A stretch of DNA of 64,000 bases, taken from positions 23,137,410 to 23,201,409 of the forward strand of contig NC_133223.1 in NCBI RefSeq assembly GCF_040436345.1. Direction: 5' to 3'. Below the pieces are notes generated by a model that was given only the letters and a program-made list of their open reading frames with translations, had not been told where the DNA came from and ran no database searches. A program made the translations under genes and the position numbers. The stretch comes from Pagrus major. Taxonomy: Eukaryota > Chordata > Actinopteri > Spariformes > Sparidae. Shown in pieces: positions 37,461-64,000 of the stretch (positions are counted from its first letter, which is position 1; each line of letters begins with the position of its first letter).

Positions 37461-39373
37461 GAACCTGGATTCGATGATCAGTTCATCCTTGAATCCAAGC
37501 GGACGTTTGTACCACATTTGAAGAAATTCCCTCGGGGTGTTTTTTGGGATATCATGATGGACATCCCGGAAACATAATGCCTCTGGCCCTGGCTATCGCT
37601 GGCATGGAGGCAGAAAAAAACACCTGACAAAACTTATTCATTCATCTTTTTCAAAAATGAAAAAAACTTGACCATGATGATCCTTTTTTTTTTAAATGCC
37701 AAAACTTTTGTTTCCACATGTTTTATAGATTAAAAAAAGAAAAGAAAAAAAGATCAAGGAATTAATGAATAAAACTTTTCTTTTCCCCAGTTTTAAATGA
37801 ATAAACATGTCAGATATCAGACTTTGAAAATCACCAGGTTTTTTTCTCACGTGCCTCGGGACCTCCGCACTGTCCTGACCGCACTAAAGCAAGACTACTT
37901 TCTTTTCTTACCGGTTTCCACTAACCAGGTTTTAGCTACTTCTGCTGCTTCCAACTCAACTACTACTTCTATTCTGCAGCGCTGCCTATTCATCACTTAC
38001 TTAGACAATGAAGAAAAATGTTGATTTCAATGGCAAACATCCAACAACTTGACATCATCTATTTCAGATCCAACACGTTTCATTTCAGACTACGTTTATG
38101 TACACTGGTTCTCCGTATTGCCACATACTGCCACAACCTTTACATGACCACAATGTAGTTACGTCCGGTAGCTTTGCACCATCCGATGGATTATCCCGCT
38201 CCGACATCTTGGATCAACTTTGTCCCAGAAACGCAAACCACTTCCGTTATTCGTGTGTGTGTGCAGGCCAAAAGAAAACAATGAGTGCAAATGGAAGCTA
38301 ATTCTGAAGAACCATATAAGTCCATGTTAACTTTCCAGACAACATCTCCTATTTATATCTAACTTCTGTGAACATTCATATGTTAAGACAGTGGAGATTG
38401 TGTACTTCTCAGGCAATGTAAAACATTCACAATCCAAAAAAAAAAAAAAATCAGGCTTATCGCACAACTGTGAGTACACTGTCAGAATAGACTTGTATGG
38501 TTGTTCATATGAAAGGCAACGGATCCACACCTGCAAGCTGAGCACGTGACGATAAAAACAGGGTGACAGGTGTTGTGGTGTGAGCCTCGTGTCGTCTACG
38601 CGAGGTCTCTCATTGCACGATTCTTAATCTCTCTCTGAGATACTGAGGTGACTGCATAATACTGTATTGCTGATTTGGATAAAAATCTTTAAATAAATAA
38701 AACATCTTAAATTAGATCCAGATTTACTAGGGCTTTCACATACAGGACTGCACATATATAGATATTAGGTTATGATAATAATTATCGATTAATTGTCTAT
38801 ACACTTTGAAACATTCAAGACATCTCCGTAGCTTCGCTTCTCACTTCTTTCTTCAAGTATTATTAGCGTACCAGATTCTCTGGAGAGAGGGTAAACTGAA
38901 GCAATGCAAACAAAACCTTTGTGATAAATCATTAAAACCCCCGAAATTAAAAATATTGAGAATACTTTTTTTTAAAAGACAAAATTTTTTCGATTGCACA
39001 CCCGATAGCAGCTACATGAGCACATAACTCGGAGCGAGAAAAAGAAGAACGACCGAAAGGAAGAGTCAAAAGATTCAGTAGATTACGTCTGCAAATCTAC
39101 ATCTCTACATATTGTTGCTCCACACACAAAGTACTGCTGCTGCAACAAGGCATTACATTCCCCTAAGTGAGGGCCTGGGCCAGTCTTTAAAGTCTGTAAT
39201 AGTCTGGCAGAACCAGGTATACTGGGTAAGGGGTGTATAGTAGGAAGAAGTCTGTTACTACTGGATTTGAGGAAGACCGGGGGGGGGGCAGTCCGCTGTG
39301 GTAGTCTGTCCAGTGACCTCCTGCATGAGGGGTTATGACTCAGGCACAGGCTGTAGACTGTCTGTCCAACGGT

Positions 39374-58720
<19,347 letters not shown>

Positions 58721-61700
58721 CTGGAAACACACATTGACAGAAAGAGGTGAATAGAAGGAAAACCCTCAACAAAAATGTTATATACTGTAAAAACTTGACT
58801 TAATCACGAGTATTAAACATGTTTATGTTGTTTATAAACATAATACATACATTTCCATAGTTTATGAACATTCAGCACATCTCTCTTTCTGCACAGTTAC
58901 CTCTCTTACATCGATTCATGTTGAAACAGCGTCTATTCATTTTGCAATCCCTACTACGCCGCTTCTGACTGTGATATTCAATGTAGACCCTGTCATGCCG
59001 TCCCTTGTAAGTGCACCTGGCTACTACTATGTCAGCAAACGTTTGCAGCGATTCTGGAAGAGATTTTTGCGGCTCGTTCTCAGGCTGTCAAATAACACTG
59101 CCGCCACCACCACCTGCCACAGGTGCACTGTGGGAAACACTGGTTTCTTACCTCTCTGTAAAGTATGTGCAGTATCCTGGTTGTTTTTGTCCAGTTTATT
59201 TAATCTTGTTAAATTTACCATAACATAATTTTGCAGTGCAATGAAAACTAATGTGTCTTATATCTCATAAAGTGTAGAAACAACTCAAAAAACATGTTTC
59301 AAAAACATTTAATAGACAATTTCTCCTTTCAAAGGTTAGGTTTAGTTTGTTCCCACAGTGCCTTCAGCGGACTATTCTTGGCATAAACGTGGTATAGACA
59401 TCTAACAGTTAATTACCCCGTTAATCACTACTGATCCATGTGTTTAACTGTTATCTTCAAGTTGGGAACAGGCTGTGATATTTGTTCCTTGTTTTAAACA
59501 TCTTCCCATTAAATTATTTGTAATTAAAGAATATTCAGTAAATGTTAAATCCTGGTCCAATTAAGACAACCTCTATCCAGTAGCCCAAATTCCAGCATCT
59601 TGTATGAACAGCTTGTCATGGCAGTAATACAGGTCATAAAGTTCTGTTGAATGTGACGTTCCTGCAGGGAAAGCAGGTTAAATAAAGACCCTGATTTGTG
59701 AGCTGACTTGTATTTGGCAGTTTTGACCAGAAGTTTTTGCAGTGAAGATGTGAAATCAAAAAAATTCTTCCCTGAATAACCTTTTGCAACTTGTGTTTTC
59801 ACACTATCGCGCCACACAGACACACCGTCACAAACACCCCTGCTGACAGAACACGGCAACCTCACACTAAAATCACACTAAATTAAAGAAACGAAGGCAA
59901 CTAACTTTCACACTTTACCAGCTGAATGTGATAGCAATTAAAAAAAAGTTCCTATCAGTGTAGTAGGAGAGGTTGTTGAGGGGTGTGGTAAAATGCAGGA
60001 AAAAAAGGAAGAGAGCGAGAGGTGCAGTAGATATTCTTTCATAAAAACAAAGATCGATATCGGCAGCTCATGACACGTTCTGATCACAAACCATGACATA
60101 GAAGAGAACAAAAACAAAACTGCAAGGTTGATTGGAAGGAAGCCTTGGGAGAGGTAAAGTAATGAAGACGGTGGTGATGTGATTTGGTGAAATGTGCAGA
60201 AAGAAACTCAGCTCAGACGCACTTTCACTGAGACAAAAACACACTTCTAAAGAGAGAGAAGTCAACTCGCATCCACTAATGCAAAATCTCCCTCGTCCTT
60301 CAGTGTGTGTGTATTTGTGTGTGTTTGTGAGAGAGTTTATCTGGGCACCGAGAGACCGAGAGACAGCCAACGACTGATAAAACAGCCGCTGCCAGGAAAG
60401 TCTGAAAAGCGGAGAGATTAGATGACAGCATCTGCAAAAGACCACAGAAGAATTTATCCAAATAGATGCCAAGATGTTACCTCGAAATAAAAAAGTGAGG
60501 AAAACACACACGCAGCACCCCGTCAGAGTCACATATCAGCCACACATCAGTACTGCAACTGCATGCGATACATAATATATAAAAAAGATGAATAAATACA
60601 ATGCGTCTGCAGAGCTGAAGTGAAGAAAAATGTAAAATGAGCAGAAAATGTAAAGTAAAAGTATCACAGTTTATTTCTGGAAATCCTGGAATCACATTGT
60701 AGAAAACCACCCCGTATTAATAACCCATTTACTACAGAGACACTCATCATGTCAAGTCATGTCATTATTCATTCATTACTATTTAATTTCATTAATATTT
60801 AATGCATGTCCTACTCTGCTTCCAATATTGAGCCCATTTTCTTAAACATCGTTTTCCTCCTCCACACAATGATTCAACAAAAACCCAAGTGTACGCGCTC
60901 ACAATATCACTGTGATAGTTGAAACAAACTAACGTTGACCTCTCGGGACACAGGACAGCCTCCCATGTCACACACTTTTCTTTCGTACATATATATAACC
61001 TTTTTGTTTTCTTTTTGTCTGCTCTTAGACGTTAGTTTCAGTCATTGTTTTTAATTGTTGTTCTCTGTCAATGTTATAATCACTGTCTGTAGTGGCTGCT
61101 CATCAATGTTTGTTTTATTGTTAGTTTATGTCTTTCTTAGAGTGTTGTATCATGTGTTTTATTTCTCAACAGCCTAACCAGGGACAAGGACTGCAAATAT
61201 ACACTGCATTGGTTGCATTTTAATTAGGTGTAACAACGCCTACATGTGTTGTCCCTGTCAAATAAACTGATATATTAATAACGCCGTATTAACTGAGCCT
61301 TGTGCTACTTAGAGAGCTCAGAATAGTGTTAAACATTGGTCACCCTGAGCGAGTGAACCAATGTTGTCATGCTCTCAAATACAGTGTAAAGCTACTATAA
61401 ACTGCATATTATACATTATTATACATATCATCATAAATATCATCACCAGACACGGAAAATATATACAATTCAGCAAAATGAGAAAGTTTAGCTGTCATTA
61501 AAGTATCCTTTGATTAAACTTTATTGTTGTTTTATTATCCATTATCCATTTTAATTTTATTTATGGTAAAACAATAGTAGGGAGTCATTGCAAAGAGAAT
61601 GAGTTACATGAAACACTCAAATTAAATCCCATGTCAGGACCGTCTGAACTACTTTCATGAAGTTTCTACTGACTCAATATTTCCTTCTCTACATTCACAT

Positions 61701-64000
61701 CTCTGTGTTTTGGTTGCTGCAAAATAAATTGGGGTCCATTAGCAGACCTTGCTTATTCAAATTATTTCAAAAGCATAAAGCTTTAAAGACAACAACAACA
61801 ACCACAACAACAAAACAGTCATTAAAGCATCGGGTAAATCATAATTTAGACCTGTGCTCTGTTATTTTCACAGTTTTAATTGCTTGGTGACATTAGAATA
61901 TTGTTGTTAATATCGAGGCATAATTTGAAAAAGGGTCAAGAAACACAAAACAAGACTGAAACCTTCTAACAATTTCAAAAATGAGGTTTTCACAGTTCCA
62001 CAAGGACGACCACTGAAGTACGGCTTTAATCAAAGTTTTGAATTCTGCTCCAACTCCAACGAGAGTGAACCCTCAGAGAATCCATACAATAATTTGGGCG
62101 ATCTTACCCTTTAAGACAAACATCCAGCCTTGAGTTCAAGTAATTGCTTTTGTTGTCATGCTGACACCTAAATGCTCAGTAGTGGCTTCATTCAAACATG
62201 ACTGTTACGAAATGGACCTATAATGCTCACGAGGTGGGATGGCTGGAGAAGAGCAGCGAGATGGAAAATAAAAATACGAAGGGGGGAAGGTGGTCTGAGG
62301 TCTCTCACAGGCTGCTTCACTGATTAATTTTAAAGATGATTTTGCAGTGGAGGTAAATTAATGACTGTGAGCACGAGGGGCGCTTGCTCTCACTTCTCAA
62401 GAGTGGATCCCCTCATAGATGTACTCGCATTTCATCATTTATTAGATAGAATCTAGAAATGCTGCTGCTTGTCTCCTAATCAGTCCCACTGCAGGCACAA
62501 AGATGCTTAAAAATGATAAAACTGGAGGTTGTGACCTGTTTGCTCACATGCTGCCGCAGCTGTAAATTTTGTTGTGGATAATAATGCTGTTGGCAGCGCT
62601 GGCATGCATGAAAGCTGATGATTTTGGATGGCTGACAGGCTTTTCCCCTGTACTGGGAAACAAACAAAGAAAAAACACATTACTTTAGACTGATTGGACA
62701 TGTTAAAAACTTCCTCGACCTCTCAAAAGCTGCTCAGTCTACGAAAACATCTTTCAGAGCCGTGGTAAGGGGCTAATATTCAGAGAAAAACCTCAGAGAA
62801 GATTAAAGTTGTAAATTTATGATAAATAAATGATATTTTCTGAGATTAAAGTAGTAATTTTTACAGATTTACGAGAGAAAACCTCAAACATTCTCCAAGA
62901 TTATAAAGTCATAAATGTGCCCTAAAAACTCATCATTCACATTATTTTGGGTTAGGGTTACATTAAAAAGATTTCTGTGCAAGAAATGTGATAATTTAGT
63001 GATCACACTATTATTACGCTCTTAGGAAGGTGAAACAGAACATGCTTTTAACATGATTATTTGTTTACACTGGTGCTTCTGTGGCCTGTCACTTAATGTG
63101 ACAACATTTAATCCAGAATTTAGTGGTATCGGAGATTGGCACCATGTCTTTTACTGAAAAGTGTTTAATTTGAGTGTTTATTCAATTAAGAGGCAGACGT
63201 GTAAAGTTTGACATCACATTGACGTGATAAAGTGCACGTCTGACAGACACTTTAAAGGAGTTGCAGCAAGAAGCAGAGCAGAGCCCAGAGACTTGACCCA
63301 AACCCCCCACAGAGAGAGAGACAAAAATCCCTTACAGTCACACTGTCACTTCAGAGGAGAGTCCTCTCTTCACTGTCACTGCTGCAGACAAGTCCACCTC
63401 TCCCCCAGCCCTGCGCCTCCACACCACTGTGCTCCACATGAGAGATGCTATCTCCCTCCTGGAGATGAAGCTGGTGGAGCTGAGGGACAGAGGTCTGCAT
63501 CTTGGCCCAAGTCCCACCGGATGTGATGGTGCTGACATATTTCACTGCTGGTGTGGTTCTGTGTGACGGCGCCATCAACGGCCGACACCATACAGTGTTT
63601 GCATTTTCTTTGCATTTCAGATGTTTCCAATTTGTGTGCGCGCATTTGGGCTTAATGTTAAGTGGTCATAAGCTTGTCAGTAGTGTGGAACTGTTAATAT
63701 ATTGCACCTTGTTTTCTGTCTCCACATGCTGAGTCATCTGCCCAGAGGGGGAGCTGGAGTTTGAGGCAGCCTTTTTATGCTGAGCAGCAGGAAGTGTAAA
63801 GAACCAACTCCAGTTTCTGGGCAGGGGAACTCTAAGATACAAAACACTCGGAGAATGGCAGCATGTGGACATTTTGTTGGGTTGTTGGTGGGATTATTAT
63901 TTTCACTGTGTACAGTTTCAATTGTTTACTTGTATTTTGTTATTGTAAGTTGTTGGGCTTATTTAGGGTATTTTTAATTGTATCGCTAGGCTAGCCTGTG
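58721..64000. other. Upstream epha6 intron to window edge; no further epha6 exon recognised
   Basis: The next exon upstream should encode the transmembrane helix and end in a two-base partial codon before GT. No such minus-strand segment with a hydrophobic stretch was found, so the epha6 5' exons probably lie beyond 64000. The region has AT-rich sequence, short CAA runs (61793-61815) and a plus-strand candidate open segment at 63340-63567. Confidence 0.5.
63340..63567 (+). other. Unidentified plus-strand open segment, possible exon or retroelement piece
   Basis: After a CTTACAG acceptor-like site (63333-63339) the plus frame gives TVTSEESPLFTVTAADKS, then LRLHTTVLHMRDAISLLEMK and LVELRDRGLHLG, closing with a stop at 63565-63567. 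The MRDAISLLEMKLVELRDR part could form an amphipathic helix. I recognise no family. It lies inside the presumed epha6 intron on the opposite strand, so a decayed mobile element is as likely as a gene exon. Confidence 0.2.

Larger units (their letters stand above)
34355..39373. other. Intergenic region between arl6 and epha6; no gene recognised
   Basis: The region includes the arl6 promoter side and, at the right, epha6 3' UTR. It holds a TACTT/AGTA-rich repeat (35232-35815), a short related stretch near 34719-34860, two family 1 relatives (36955-37460), TG runs near 36228-36247 and 36552-36574, and A-rich tracts. Short open frames have no domain or splice support. Confidence 0.5.

Noticed and set aside
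60068-60532. 154-residue minus frame, Cys/Leu-rich, considered for the epha6 transmembrane exon
   Set aside because: There is no splice phase fit, no fibronectin end before it and no basic stop-transfer run after a single helix.
63777-63977. Hydrophobic plus-strand frame of 66 residues
   Set aside because: There is no supporting start context, domain or splice link. The composition follows the T-rich sequence.

Overview
The window is nuclear DNA from a ray-finned fish, most likely a percomorph-type teleost. The evidence is intron-rich vertebrate genes with GT-AG splice sites, long AT-rich introns full of decayed teleost-type interspersed repeats, and GA, CA and GATA microsatellites. No prokaryotic genes, CRISPR array or viral gene was seen. 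Five protein-coding genes can be reconstructed exon by exon: slc5a7 (minus strand, 4229-11537, 8 coding exons, 590 aa), a claudin-14-like gene (minus, 17782-19111, 2 coding exons, 246 aa), fbxo47 (plus, 22981-29430, 10 coding exons, 446 aa), arl6 (minus, 30341-34354, 7 coding exons, 186 aa) and the 3' half of epha6 (minus, 39374-58720 and continuing past the right edge; 9 exons covering the juxtamembrane region, tyrosine kinase and SAM domain).

Layout. 1-4228 is repeat-bearing flank downstream of slc5a7. slc5a7 and the claudin point the same way and are separated by about 6 kb carrying a GA microsatellite, a 420-bp hAT-like element and other repeats. The claudin and fbxo47 are divergent, with 3.9 kb between their start codons. 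fbxo47 and arl6 converge, with only 910 bp between stop codons, so their 3' UTRs may overlap. arl6 and epha6 lie in tandem on the minus strand, as neighbours of the same pair do in mammals. Two LINE reverse-transcriptase relics, a TIR-bounded element nested in arl6 and several dispersed repeat families fill the introns.

The genes do not form one pathway: choline uptake at cholinergic terminals (slc5a7), tight junctions (claudin), SCF/meiotic F-box function (fbxo47), BBSome recruitment at cilia (arl6) and ephrin signalling (epha6). The most notable anomaly is a single extra base in the last coding exon of epha6. It shifts the end of the SAM domain and removes the expected Eph C-terminus, although the ancestral frame stays open to its normal stop. 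I did not find a previously undescribed multi-gene system. The best novelty leads are that frameshift, the intron inside the claudin, the unusual gene neighbourhood and the repeat architecture.
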